A DNA stretch of 11,477 nt from Comamonadaceae bacterium. Lineage in GTDB: Bacteria; Pseudomonadota; Gammaproteobacteria; Burkholderiales; Burkholderiaceae_C. The translations under genes and the position numbers were made by a program. The notes beneath the pieces are model-generated. The model searched no databases. It was not told where the DNA came from and worked only from the letters and a program-made list of their open reading frames with translations. Where the stretch lies: assembly GCA_947451445.1 (NCBI GenBank), contig CANFZJ010000060.1, positions 1 to 11,477 of the forward strand. The letters run 5' to 3'. Of this stretch, positions 1-6,888 are shown in pieces (positions within the stretch are counted from its first letter, which is position 1; each line of letters opens with the position of its first letter).

Positions 1-397
1 CCCCGTGCAGCAGGCCGGGGGCCATGGTCCAGCCGTGGTTGGCCCCGGCCAGCAGCTCGAACAATATGCCCTCCAGTACCGCAGGCTGGCCCTGGCCACC
101 GTGTTCTACCGCGCAGGCCAACGACGGCCAACCGGCTTGCCAGAAGGCCTGGTAGGCCTCCTTGAAACCCGGCGCGGTGGTCACCACCCCGGCTTGGAAG
201 CGGCAACCCACCTCGTCGCCCACGCGCTGCAGCGGGGTGATCTCGCTGGTGACGAACTTGGCGGCTTCTTCCAGCACCTGCTGCGCCAGGTCGGCGTCGG
301 TGTCGGCATACGGGGCTAGCGCCTGCCACTGCGCGGGCGCGTGCAGCACCTCGCGCAGCAGGTACAGGATGTCGGGCAGGGCGTCGGTGGCTTGCAT
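1..397 (-). CDS. Acyl-CoA dehydrogenase, DmdC-like, N-terminal part (runs off left edge)
   Basis: Only the first 132 residues are in the window. Translation from the ATG at 397 gives an N-terminal helix rich in Leu and Ala, then ITPLQRVGDEVGCRF (about residues 53-67), FKEAYQAFWQAGWPSLA (78-94) and HGGQGQP (99-105). These match the N-terminal domain of the long (about 600-residue) acyl-CoA dehydrogenases of the 3-methylmercaptopropionyl-CoA dehydrogenase (DmdC) type, which are FAD enzymes that desaturate acyl-CoA at C2-C3. The FAD-binding core and catalytic base lie outside the window. The start is supported by a purine-rich AGAGAG six bases upstream. The gene is downstream of the Bug gene on the same strand, separated by 131 bp of hairpin-rich DNA. 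In this cluster it could turn a saturated arylpropionyl-CoA into the enoyl-CoA used by the hydratase; that role is inference. The family is sure, the substrate is not. Confidence 0.85.
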   Translation of the reverse strand, partial: MQATDALPDILYLLREVLHAPAQWQALAPYADTDADLAQQVLEEAAKFVTSEITPLQRVGDEVGCRFQAGVVTTAPGFKEAYQAFWQAGWPSLACAVEHGGQGQPAVLEGILFELLAGANHGWTMAPGLLHG

Positions 398-410
398 GCT
401 TACTCTCTTT

Positions 411-457
411 TTTATAGCTGCTAGCGCAGGTGGTACATGCGCTGGTGCTTGTTTTTT
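411..457 (-). repeat. Hairpin leader element, copy A
   Basis: On the plus strand this reads TATAGCTGCT followed by a stem-loop: AGCGCA at 423-428 pairs with TGCGCT at 438-443 around a 9-nt loop (GGTGGTACA), then a T-run. One G-T wobble and one more pair extend the stem outward. It lies directly upstream of the acyl-CoA dehydrogenase start, with AGCAGCTA ending 17 nt before the ATG. It is one of four related copies in the window (see 1534, 4125, 10290). Read toward the gene, the T-run becomes an A-run before the hairpin, so it does not look like a terminator for the minus strand. Confidence 0.75.
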
Positions 458-460
458 CGT

Positions 461-519
461 CATTCCCGCGCAGGCGGGAATCCCGTACGGCGCTGGCTGG
501 CCCCCCGCCTGCGCGGGGG
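461..519. repeat. Paired inverted REP-like hairpins after the Bug gene
   Basis: The first hairpin is ATTCCCGC (462-469), loop GCAG, GCGGGAAT (474-481), a perfect 8-bp stem. The second is CCCCCGC (502-508), loop CTGC, GCGGGGG (513-519). The 14-mer CCCGCGCAGGCGGG at 465-478 recurs as its exact reverse complement at 504-517, so this is an inverted doublet like a BIME. The CATTCCCGC...GCGGGAAT type is, from memory, a common dispersed repeat in proteobacterial genomes. It lies 10 bp past the Bug stop codon and could act as a transcription terminator or mRNA-end stabiliser between Bug and the acyl-CoA dehydrogenase gene. Confidence 0.75.
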
Positions 520-528
520 TGGCTGGGG

Positions 529-1518
529 CTAGGAATCCGCGCTGAAGCCGATTTGCTTGACCAGCGGGCCCCAGCGGTCAAAGTCGGCTTTTTGCGACTT
601 GGCCATGTCTTCGGGGCTGGTGGGGCGGGCGATCAGGCCCATCATGGCCAGGCTGTCGATGACCGACTTGTCGCGCAAAGCTGTCTGGATGGCGGCGTTG
701 GCGCTGGCCAGCACGGCGGTGGGGGTTTTGGCCGGGGCATAGAAGCCAAACCATTCCTCTTCCACCAAATCGGGGAAGCCCTGCTCGGCAAACGTGGGTA
801 CGTCGGGGTAGAACGGCGAACGCTGCGGGCCCGAGGTGGCCAGCACGCGCAGCCGACCGGCTTTGGCATAGCTCAGGTAGTCGCCGCTGGGGTTCATGGT
901 GGAGGCGATCTGGCCGCCCACCAGGTCGGTGATGCCGGGCACGGTGCCCCGGTAGGGAACGTGCTTCAGGTCCACCTTGGAGCGCAGGCCCAGCAGCGCG
1001 CCCAGCAGGTGCGGCATGCTGCCCGCGCCGGGGCTGCCGTAGCTGGCTTGCTCGGGGTTGGCCTTGCACCAGAGCAGAAAGTCTTTCAAATTCTTCACCG
1101 TGGCGGGCACCATGGGGCCGACGGCCAGGCCGTGCAGCATCACCGCGCCGATGGACACCGGGGCGAAGTCGCTGGGCTGGTAGCTCAGTTTGCTGTAGAT
1201 ATAGGGGTAGATGGACATGGCCGACACCGGGGCCAGGGCCAGCACCGAGCCGTCGGCCGGGGAGGCCTTCAGTGCTTCCAGTGCAATGCGGCCACCCGCA
1301 CCGGCTTTGTTGTCCACTACCGCCGGGTTCTTGCTGTAGGCGCTACCGGCCAGCTTGTCGCCCACGCGGCGGGCCACGTTGTCGCCCGAGCTGCCGGGCG
1401 GAAAGCCGTAGAGGATTCGCACCTGGTCTACCGCCTGCGCCAGCGCAGACAGCGGTGACAGAGCGGCCAGCGCGGCAGCGCCGCCCAGGGTGTGGAGGAA
1501 GTGGCGACGGTTGGTCAT
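529..1518 (-). CDS. Bug/TctC-family periplasmic solute-binding protein
   Basis: This encodes a 329-residue extracytoplasmic binding protein of the Bug (TctC) family, which binds carboxylates and related small anions in the periplasm. The start at 1518 is chosen because AGGAG stands 7-8 nt upstream and a signal peptide follows at once. NRRHFLHTLGGAAALAALSPLSALAQA (residues 3-29) has a twin-arginine RRxFL motif and an Ala-rich hydrophobic stretch, so export may go through Tat; an ALAQA signal-peptidase site is visible. The mature part shows family hallmarks: FPPGSSGD (39-46), VVDNKAGAGGRIA (67-79), YGSPGAGSMPHL (160-171), PYRGTVPGITDLVGGQI (188-204) and LATSGPQRSPFYPDVPTFAEQG (226-247). No TctA/TctB membrane subunits are in the window, as is usual for the many orphan Bug proteins of Burkholderiales. 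Its ligand is unknown; an aromatic acid or its degradation product is a guess from context. A hairpin leader element lies just upstream. Confidence 0.93.
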   Translation of the reverse strand: MTNRRHFLHTLGGAAALAALSPLSALAQAVDQVRILYGFPPGSSGDNVARRVGDKLAGSAYSKNPAVVDNKAGAGGRIALEALKASPADGSVLALAPVSAMSIYPYIYSKLSYQPSDFAPVSIGAVMLHGLAVGPMVPATVKNLKDFLLWCKANPEQASYGSPGAGSMPHLLGALLGLRSKVDLKHVPYRGTVPGITDLVGGQIASTMNPSGDYLSYAKAGRLRVLATSGPQRSPFYPDVPTFAEQGFPDLVEEEWFGFYAPAKTPTAVLASANAAIQTALRDKSVIDSLAMMGLIARPTSPEDMAKSQKADFDRWGPLVKQIGFSADS

Positions 1519-1533
1519 GGTGTTTGCTCCTGA

Positions 1534-1580
1534 TTTTGTAGCTTCTGGCGCAGGTGGAATCTGCGCCAGAGCCGGTTTTA
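1534..1580 (-). repeat. Hairpin leader element, copy B
   Basis: This has the best stem of the four copies: TCTGGCGCA (1544-1552) pairs perfectly with TGCGCCAGA (1562-1570) around the 9-nt loop GGTGGAATC. Compared with copies A and C, one A-T pair in the stem is replaced by G-C on both sides, a compensated change. It precedes the Bug gene. The similarity to copy C continues through the ribosome-binding site (CAGGAGCAA versus CAGGAGCAA) to the ATG, so the whole short leader is shared between the Bug and MFS genes. Confidence 0.75.
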
Positions 1581-1623
1581 ACGATATCTGCTCCACACGC
1601 CATCGCAACGCCGCCCCTTCCAG

Positions 1624-1710
1624 GTCACCGTGGAACCGGCTTTGCCGGGCCACCAGTGACGCCCCCTGCAAGGGGGTTGGCGCAAACGCGAAGCGTGTAG
1701 CCTGGGGGTG
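1624..1710. repeat. Structured intergenic element downstream of the porin
   Basis: Three inverted repeats lie in a row in the 195-bp gap between porin and Bug genes. The largest is an interrupted stem: GTCAC (1624-1628), GTGG (1630-1633) and CCGGC (1636-1640) pair with GCCGG (1644-1648), CCAC (1650-1653) and GTGAC (1656-1660) around a TTT loop. Next, CCCCCT (1662-1667) pairs with AGGGGG (1671-1676) around GCA. A short ACGC-GAA-GCGT hairpin spans 1686-1696. The element begins immediately after the porin stop codon. It may serve as a terminator or an mRNA 3'-end structure. I recall similar GGCAAAGCCGG-containing repeats in Comamonadaceae, but copy number cannot be checked here. Confidence 0.6.
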
Positions 1711-1713
1711 TGC

Positions 1714-2847
1714 CTAGAAAGAATGGCGCAGGCCGACGCTCAGGCCGTTTTGCGAGCCACCTGCAGCCGGGTTGCTGCCGGTAGCGCCGCCGCTGACCGA
1801 CACGGCGGCCAGCGAATCGTTGCTGATGTGGCCGACCTGGGTGTAGACCGCCGTGCGCTTGGACAGGGCGTACACCAGCCGTGCCGACAGCAGGGTGGAG
1901 TTGCCGTTGGCAAAGTTTTTGTAACGCAGGCTGGCCCACTGGCCGTCCAGCGTCAGCGCGGGGGTCAGCGGGTAGGACGCGCCCAGGTACCACAGGTCGC
2001 TCTTGGGCTTGGTGGTGCTGCCTTCGTTGTTGCGGCGCATCACGCCGCCGCCGATCTTGGCGCCCATGACCTTGACGTAACCTGCCGCCAGCGTGCGGCT
2101 GTCGCTGAGGCTGCTGCTGGTCAGACCACCAAATATGGAGTCGGTCGCGCTGGTCAGGGTGCGGCCGTTTTGGGTGTCGTAGGCCAGCACGGCACCCCAG
2201 TCGGCGGTGTCGTACTTGGCGGTGGCCGACCACTGGCGGCAGGCCTGGGCGTCGGTGGCGCTTTCGCCGGCGCAGTTGGTGCCGGCCGGGCTGGGGCCAG
2301 CGTTCACGGTGTCGCGGCCCAGGCTGTATTCAGCGCCCAGGGTGAAGCCGCTGAAAGTGCCTCGGTAGGCGATGGAGTTGTCGGCGCGGGCGTTGGGGAT
2401 GTAGGCGTCCAGCGAACCCAGTGCGAACACCGCAGGCCCGATCACGTCCGAGTCCTGGATGGACCAGAACAGGGTGGAGTACTGGCGGCCCAGGCTCACC
2501 GCGCCCCACGGACCGGCAAGGCCCACATGCGCCTGGCGGCCAAACAAACGACCGCCCTGGTTGGATGCGCCGGTGTCGGGGGCAAAGCCCATTTCCAGGG
2601 TGAACTGGGCCTTCAGCCCGTCACCCAGGTCTTCGGTGCCGCGAAAGCCCAGCCGGGACGGCAGCGCGCTGGTGTTGCTGGGCATGCGGGTGATGCCGCC
2701 CTTGCCGCTGACGTTGCTGATGTGCTCCACGCCTACGTCGATGATGCCGTAGAGGTTGACGCTGGCCGGGGCTGCGGTTTGGGCCTGGGCGGCCAGGGCG
2801 CTGGCACCGATGAGGGCCAGGGCCAGGTGTCGTTGGGTTTTTTTCAT
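1714..2847 (-). CDS. Gram-negative trimeric porin (Porin_4 / OmpC-like)
   Basis: This is a 377-residue outer-membrane beta-barrel porin that lets small hydrophilic solutes, often anions, diffuse into the periplasm. A Sec signal peptide is plain (MKKTQRHLALALIGASALAAQAQ, residues 1-23, cleaved near AQA). It is followed by the typical first strand SVNLYGIIDVGVEHISN (29-45), SRLGFRGTEDLGDGLKAQFTLEMGF (64-88) and the loop motif LFGRQAHVGLAGPWGAVSLGRQY. The protein ends in a hydrophobic-alternating strand with C-terminal Phe (SVGLRHSF), the signal for barrel assembly by the BAM machinery. Length fits the Burkholderiales porin family (about 340-400). AGGAG stands upstream of the ATG. The start is 32 nt after the MFS stop on the same strand, so the two are probably cotranscribed, pairing outer- and inner-membrane uptake. 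Specificity cannot be read from sequence. Confidence 0.94.
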   Translation of the reverse strand: MKKTQRHLALALIGASALAAQAQTAAPASVNLYGIIDVGVEHISNVSGKGGITRMPSNTSALPSRLGFRGTEDLGDGLKAQFTLEMGFAPDTGASNQGGRLFGRQAHVGLAGPWGAVSLGRQYSTLFWSIQDSDVIGPAVFALGSLDAYIPNARADNSIAYRGTFSGFTLGAEYSLGRDTVNAGPSPAGTNCAGESATDAQACRQWSATAKYDTADWGAVLAYDTQNGRTLTSATDSIFGGLTSSSLSDSRTLAAGYVKVMGAKIGGGVMRRNNEGSTTKPKSDLWYLGASYPLTPALTLDGQWASLRYKNFANGNSTLLSARLVYALSKRTAVYTQVGHISNDSLAAVSVSGGATGSNPAAGGSQNGLSVGLRHSF

Positions 2848-2879
2848 GCTTGTCTACTCCTAGGGTGGTGGTGGGAAAA

Positions 2880-4109
2880 CTAAATATTTTGTTTTTGAGG
2901 GGTACGGATCAGCGCCAGGGCGGCAAAGGCGGCGACCACAATGCCGGGGCTGCTGGCGGCCATGACGCCTGCCACGCCCAGCCCGGCGGCCAGCACCTGC
3001 CCGGCGATCAGCGGGCCGCCAATGGCACCCAGGCGACCGACCATGATGGAAGCGCCCACGCCGGTGCCCCGGATGGCGGTGGGGTACAGCGTCGGGGCCA
3101 TGGCGTACAACACCAGCTGGCCGCCCAGGGCGCAAAACCCGGCACCCAGCCCGGCCAGTAGCATCATCGACAGGCCCTGGGCCCAGCCCAACCCGGCCAG
3201 CGACAACAGCATGCCCAGGTAAATGCCCACCGCGGTTTTGACGCGGGCGGGCGAGTCCATCAGCCGCCCGACCAGCAGCGAGCCTGCGGCTCCGCCAAAG
3301 TTGAACATCAGCGACACCAGGCTGCCGTCGGCACGGCTGAAGCCCTTGCCCTGCATCAGCGACGGCAGCCAGTTCAGCAGCATGTAGAGCACGGTCAGCA
3401 CAAAAAAGCTGGCCAGCCAGAGCAGCCCGGTGGACTTCCACATGCCGCCGCTGAACAGGCCCGATAGGCCTACGGTGGCCACGGGGCGCTGTGCGGCAAC
3501 GGCTTCTTGCTGGCGGTTCTGGAAGGCTTGCGACTCGGGCAGCAGGGCCAGCAGCAGCAGGGCAATCGCCAGCGGCACGAAGCCGCCCACATAAAACAGG
3601 CCGCGCCAGTCACCGCCAAAGTTGACCATGCCCAGCACGGCGGCCACGGCACCGCCCAGCGGCACCCCGGCGTAGGTGATGCTGACGGCCACGCTGCGTT
3701 TGTCGGGGCTTGCGGCTTCGGACGACATGGCAATCAAGATCGGCAGCGCCGCACCCAGGCCCAGCCCGGTCAAAAAGCGGGCCGCCAGCAGGCTGTGAAA
3801 GTCCCACACCTGGGTGGTGGCCAGCGAGAACAGGCCAAAAATCAGCACCGACACCACCAGCACCTTCTTGCGGCCAATGCGGTCGGCCAGCCAGCCGCCC
3901 AACAGCGCGCTGGGCAGCAGCCCCAGCAGCCCGGCGCTGAACATGGCCCCGATCTGCGGTGGCAGCAGCTGGAACTCTTTGCCAATGCCGCTCGCTGCGA
4001 TGCCTGCCGCCTGCAGGTCCAGGCCCTCCAGCAGCGCGACGATGAAGCACAGCAGCAGCGTCCTGAATTGCGTCCCCGACGCGCCGGGGCTGGTGTGTGT
4101 GCCGACCAT
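2880..4109 (-). CDS. mhpT: MFS aromatic acid:H+ symporter, MhpT-like
   Basis: This is a 409-residue inner-membrane transporter with about 12 hydrophobic segments, of the AAHS branch of the major facilitator superfamily. From memory it matches E. coli MhpT, the 3-(3-hydroxyphenyl)propionate transporter, along its length: LLEGLDLQAAGIAASGI (26-42, with the TM1 acidic residues Glu28 and Asp31), FSAGLLGLLPSALLGGWLADRIGRKK (57-82, containing the loop 2-3 MFS signature), GLGLGAALPILIAMSSEAA (115-133), LLPES (189-193), YMLLNWLPSLM (242-252) and GTGVGASIMVGRLGAIGGPLIAG (348-370). The ATG at 4109 is preferred over upstream in-frame codons because CAGGAG precedes it and the N-terminus then fits the family. 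It heads a unit with the porin and is preceded by a hairpin leader element. The likely cargo is an aryl-propanoid acid, in keeping with the neighbouring CoA pathway. The subfamily is fairly sure; exact substrate and orthology are not proven. Confidence 0.88.
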   Translation of the reverse strand: MVGTHTSPGASGTQFRTLLLCFIVALLEGLDLQAAGIAASGIGKEFQLLPPQIGAMFSAGLLGLLPSALLGGWLADRIGRKKVLVVSVLIFGLFSLATTQVWDFHSLLAARFLTGLGLGAALPILIAMSSEAASPDKRSVAVSITYAGVPLGGAVAAVLGMVNFGGDWRGLFYVGGFVPLAIALLLLALLPESQAFQNRQQEAVAAQRPVATVGLSGLFSGGMWKSTGLLWLASFFVLTVLYMLLNWLPSLMQGKGFSRADGSLVSLMFNFGGAAGSLLVGRLMDSPARVKTAVGIYLGMLLSLAGLGWAQGLSMMLLAGLGAGFCALGGQLVLYAMAPTLYPTAIRGTGVGASIMVGRLGAIGGPLIAGQVLAAGLGVAGVMAASSPGIVVAAFAALALIRTPQKQNI

Positions 4110-4124
4110 GGTGTTGCTCCTGTT

Positions 4125-4167
4125 TATATAGCTGCTAGCGCAGGTGGAATATGCGCTACAGACTTTT
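4125..4167 (-). repeat. Hairpin leader element, copy C
   Basis: TATATAGCTGCT is followed by a perfect 7-bp stem, TAGCGCA (4136-4142) with TGCGCTA (4152-4158), and the same 9-nt loop length (GGTGGAATA) as the other copies, then a T-run on the plus strand. It lies between the SDR and MFS genes, just upstream of the MFS ribosome-binding site. AGCAGCTA ends 19 nt before the ATG. Only minus-strand genes flank it, so the plus-strand T-run has no gene to terminate. Confidence 0.75.
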
Positions 4168-4181
4168 TTGACCAAAACTGT

Positions 4182-4216
4182 CCCCCGCCAGCGCATGCGC
4201 AGCGAAAAAGCGGGGG
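4182..4216 (-). terminator. Terminator-like hairpin after the SDR gene
   Basis: CCCCCGC (4182-4188) pairs with GCGGGGG (4210-4216). The 21-nt interval holds a further palindrome, GCGCATGCGC (4191-4200). It begins 15 nt beyond the SDR stop codon, and on the minus strand a short T-run (CAGTTTTGG) follows the stem. This fits a weak intrinsic terminator closing the hydratase-ligase-dehydrogenase operon before the MFS gene. The T-run is short and offset, so read-through is possible. Confidence 0.5.
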
Positions 4217-4231
4217 CGGGGAATGTACGGA

Positions 4232-4996
4232 CTAGCGGGGGGCCATGCGCAGAGCGCCGTCGAGGCGGATCACTTCCCCATTCAAATGGCCGTTGGTCAC
4301 GATGTGCGCGGCCAGCTCGGCGAATTCGCTGGGCTTGCCCAGGCGCGACGGGAACGGAATGCTGGCCGCCAGCGACGCCTGCACGCCTTCAGGCAGCTCT
4401 TGCATCAGCGGGGTGGCAAACAGGCCGGGGGCCACGGTGCAGACGCGGATGCCGTATTGCGCCAGGTCGCGCGCCATCGGCAGCGTCATGCCGACCAGGC
4501 CGCCCTTGGAGGCGCTGTAAGCCTGCTGGCCCACCTGGCCGTCAAACGCGGCAACGGAGGCGGTGAACACGATCACGCCACGGGCGCCGTCTTCCAGCGC
4601 TTCCAGCTTGGCGCAGGCGGCGGCAAACAGCCGGGTCATGTTGTAGCTGCCGATGAGGTTCACCGCGATGACCTTGGCAAACGCGTCCAGCGGGGCGGCG
4701 CTGCCGTCTTTTTGCACCACGCGCTTGGCACCGCCGATACCGGCCACGTTCATCAAAATGCGGGCCGGGCCGTGGGCGGCAGCGGCTTTGTCGATGGCGG
4801 CGGTGACGCTCTCAGCGTTGGTGATGTCGCACTGGCAAGCCACACCGCCAATCTCGGCGGCGACCTTTTCGGCCAGCGCCATGTTCACGTCCAGCACGGC
4901 GACCTTGGCGCCTAGACGGGCCAGTTCGCGGGCGGTGGCTTCGCCCAGGCCGGAGGCGGCTCCGGTGACGAGGGCGGCTTGGTTGTGGATGTTCAT
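4232..4996 (-). CDS. SDR 3-hydroxyacyl-CoA dehydrogenase, HSD10 (type 2) family
   Basis: This 254-residue classical short-chain dehydrogenase oxidises a (3S)-hydroxyacyl-CoA to the 3-ketoacyl-CoA with NAD. The cofactor motif TGAASGLG is at 11-18, and Asp36 ends the second strand (VLDVN), which marks NAD over NADP. NVAG stands in place of NNAG at 83-86. Catalytic residues are Asn113, Ser147, Tyr160 and Lys164 (YSASK). The C-terminal half, QVGQQAYSASKGGLVGMTLP, APGLFATPLM, IPFPSRLGKPSEFAEL and LNGEVIRLDGALRM, is very close in pattern to human HSD17B10, so a 3-hydroxyacyl-CoA substrate is better supported than a generic SDR call. The start at 4996 has AGGAC upstream; longer in-frame ORF is shadow of the ligase gene. 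It starts 17 nt after the ligase stop, in one operon with ligase and hydratase. Confidence 0.93.
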   Translation of the reverse strand: MNIHNQAALVTGAASGLGEATARELARLGAKVAVLDVNMALAEKVAAEIGGVACQCDITNAESVTAAIDKAAAAHGPARILMNVAGIGGAKRVVQKDGSAAPLDAFAKVIAVNLIGSYNMTRLFAAACAKLEALEDGARGVIVFTASVAAFDGQVGQQAYSASKGGLVGMTLPMARDLAQYGIRVCTVAPGLFATPLMQELPEGVQASLAASIPFPSRLGKPSEFAELAAHIVTNGHLNGEVIRLDGALRMAPR

Positions 4997-5013
4997 AGTT
5001 GTCCTGTCGAGAT

Positions 5014-6867
5014 TTATTGCGGAATAAAGGTGTGCGGCAGGCTGCCGTCGTGCAGGGCATCTACCAGCGCGGCGCGGTGCTTGAGCACGTTGCGCTGGTT
5101 GATGGAGCCCTTGTCGGTGATCTCGCCCAGGTCCAGCGACGGGGGCTCGGCCAGCAGGTGGGCGCGGGCCACGCGGGTGGCGCTGCCGGTGGATGCGGCG
5201 GCCAGTGTGTTGACCACCTGCTGAAAGTGGGCCTGCACTGGGGCGCTGCGCAGCACATCCGCCAGGCTGGCGTCGGCAGGCAGGCCGCTCAGGCTGCGGC
5301 AGGCGGGTGTGGGGAACAGCAGCGCACCGACTTCTTTCAGGTTGATGCCGGTCAGCACTGCGTCCTGGATGTAGGGGGCCCCGGCGGCAATGATCTTGGC
5401 GCGCATCGGGCCCACGCTGACGAAGGTGCCGGTGCTGAGTTTGAAGTCTTCGGCAATGCGGCCGTCGAACTTCAGGCCCTGGTGCAGGTCGGCAGGGTTG
5501 ATCCACTGCACGGCGTCGCCGGAGCAGAAGAAGCCTTCTTCGTCAAAGCTGCTCTGGGTGGCCGCGGGGTTGCGCCAGTAGCCGGGCGTGATGTTGGGGC
5601 CGCGGTAGCGCACCTCGGTCTTGCCGTCCATGGGGACCAGCTTCAGCTCTAGCCCCGGTGTGGGCACGCCGATGTCACCGGCACGCACATTGGGGCTGTT
5701 GACGCCCAGGCAGTACGGCGTGCCTTCGGTCATGCCCAGGCCGGTGCCCATCACGATGCGCTCGCCCACTTCGCGCTCGGCGCTGGCAAACAGGCTGTCC
5801 CAAATGGGCTGCGACAAAGCGGCTGCGGCAAAGAAGAACATCTGCACCTTGGACAGCAGGTTTTTGCGCAGCAGGTCGTCGGTCTGCATGGCCTGGGCGA
5901 TCACCTCGAAGCCGGTGGGCACGTTGAAGTACACCGTGGGGGCGATCTCGCGCAGGTTGCGCAGCGTCTCGGCCATGCCCTTGGGCGTGGGTTTGCCTTC
6001 GTCCAGATAAAAAGTGCCGCCGTTGTAGAGGGTGATGCCAAAGTTGTGGTTGCCGCCAAAGGTGTGGTTCCAGGGCAGCCAGTCCACCAGCACCAGCGGC
6101 TGCTCGGCCAGCACCGGCATGGACTGGTTCATCTGCTGCAGGTTGGCGGCCCACATGCGCTGGGTCACGACCACCGCCTTGGGCAGCTTGGTCGAGCCCG
6201 AGGTGAACATGAACTTGGCGATGCTGTCTGCGGTGATGGCGGCATGCGCGGCATCGACGGCGGGCGTGGCGGGGGTGTTGAGCAACTGGCTGAAGGCGAT
6301 GGTCTCGCGGCCTTCGATGCTGCCGCTACCCAATACCACCTGCACATCGGCGGGTACGGTGGCGTTGATGGCGCGGGCAAACGTGGCGGCGTTGCTGGCA
6401 AACACCAGGCCGGGGGTCAGCGTGTCCAGCACGTGGCGCAGCTTGTCGAAGTCCTGGCTGATGGTCGAATAGGCGGTGGACACGGTGCACTGCGGAATGC
6501 CCGCGTACAGGCAGCCCAGCGACAGCAGCGCGTGGTCCAGGTCGTTCTCGCTCAGGATGGCCACCGGGCGCTCCGGGCCCAGGCCCATGCCGGACAAAGC
6601 CTGGGCGATGTTGCGTGCCGACTGCAGCGCCTGGGCGTAGCTGATGTGCCGCCAGTCGCCGGTGCTGCCGTCGGCGTTGTGCACGCGCTGGGCCATCCAG
6701 GTGTGGTCGGGCGTGGTGGCGGCCCAGTGCAGCAGCCGGTCGGTCAGCCGGGTGGGGTAGGGCTGCAGGTCTTGTTCGGCCTGCACGTAGACCACACCCT
6801 GGGCGGTTTCACGGGTGGTGACGCGGGTGACGCCGAAGCGCAGAGGGCGGTATTTAGGTGCAGACAT
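5014..6867 (-). CDS. fcs: Feruloyl-CoA synthase-like acyl-CoA ligase
   Basis: This 617-residue ANL-superfamily adenylate-forming enzyme would activate a carboxylic acid to its CoA thioester at the cost of ATP to AMP. Motifs in order: P-loop FTSGSTKLPK (221-230), WLPWNHTFGGNHNFG (263-277), A5 motif GLGMTEGTP (376-384), YRGPNITPGYW (421-431), SGD (449-451), hinge region DGRIAEDFKLSTGTFVSVGPMR (468-489) and the C-terminal DKGSINQ with the likely catalytic Lys586. The FKLSTGTFVSVGP and TDKGSINQR forms are those of bacterial feruloyl-CoA synthases rather than fatty-acid or 4-coumarate ligases, and the length fits. The start at 6867 lacks a clear Shine-Dalgarno (upstream is A-rich then CCCCC). It lies 21 nt past the hydratase stop, so translation may be coupled. 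The substrate is probably a hydroxycinnamate or arylpropionate; ferulate itself is not proven. Confidence 0.9.
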   Translation of the reverse strand: MSAPKYRPLRFGVTRVTTRETAQGVVYVQAEQDLQPYPTRLTDRLLHWAATTPDHTWMAQRVHNADGSTGDWRHISYAQALQSARNIAQALSGMGLGPERPVAILSENDLDHALLSLGCLYAGIPQCTVSTAYSTISQDFDKLRHVLDTLTPGLVFASNAATFARAINATVPADVQVVLGSGSIEGRETIAFSQLLNTPATPAVDAAHAAITADSIAKFMFTSGSTKLPKAVVVTQRMWAANLQQMNQSMPVLAEQPLVLVDWLPWNHTFGGNHNFGITLYNGGTFYLDEGKPTPKGMAETLRNLREIAPTVYFNVPTGFEVIAQAMQTDDLLRKNLLSKVQMFFFAAAALSQPIWDSLFASAEREVGERIVMGTGLGMTEGTPYCLGVNSPNVRAGDIGVPTPGLELKLVPMDGKTEVRYRGPNITPGYWRNPAATQSSFDEEGFFCSGDAVQWINPADLHQGLKFDGRIAEDFKLSTGTFVSVGPMRAKIIAAGAPYIQDAVLTGINLKEVGALLFPTPACRSLSGLPADASLADVLRSAPVQAHFQQVVNTLAAASTGSATRVARAHLLAEPPSLDLGEITDKGSINQRNVLKHRAALVDALHDGSLPHTFIPQ

Positions 6868-6888
6868 GGGGGCTTTTTTTCAGGTTAC

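Noticed and set aside
430..1458. 342-codon plus-strand open frame opposite the Bug gene, and similar long plus frames at 3507-4235, 4223-4915 and 6046-7266
   Set aside because: All lie opposite genes with strong family matches and show low-complexity shadow composition.
1519..1671. N-terminal extension of the Bug protein upstream of 1518
   Set aside because: The extension would run through the hairpin repeat and bury the signal peptide. The ATG at 1518 has a proper ribosome-binding site and starts directly with the export signal.
1708..2883. 391-codon plus-strand open frame opposite the porin
   Set aside because: It is the mirror frame of a clear porin gene, is rich in Gly, Ala, Gln and His, has no recognisable motif, and arises from GC-biased codon use.
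4136..4167. Plus-strand intrinsic terminator (hairpin followed by T-run) at copy C, and likewise at copy A
   Set aside because: No plus-strand gene lies upstream to be terminated. The conserved position and orientation before minus-strand start codons fit a leader element better.
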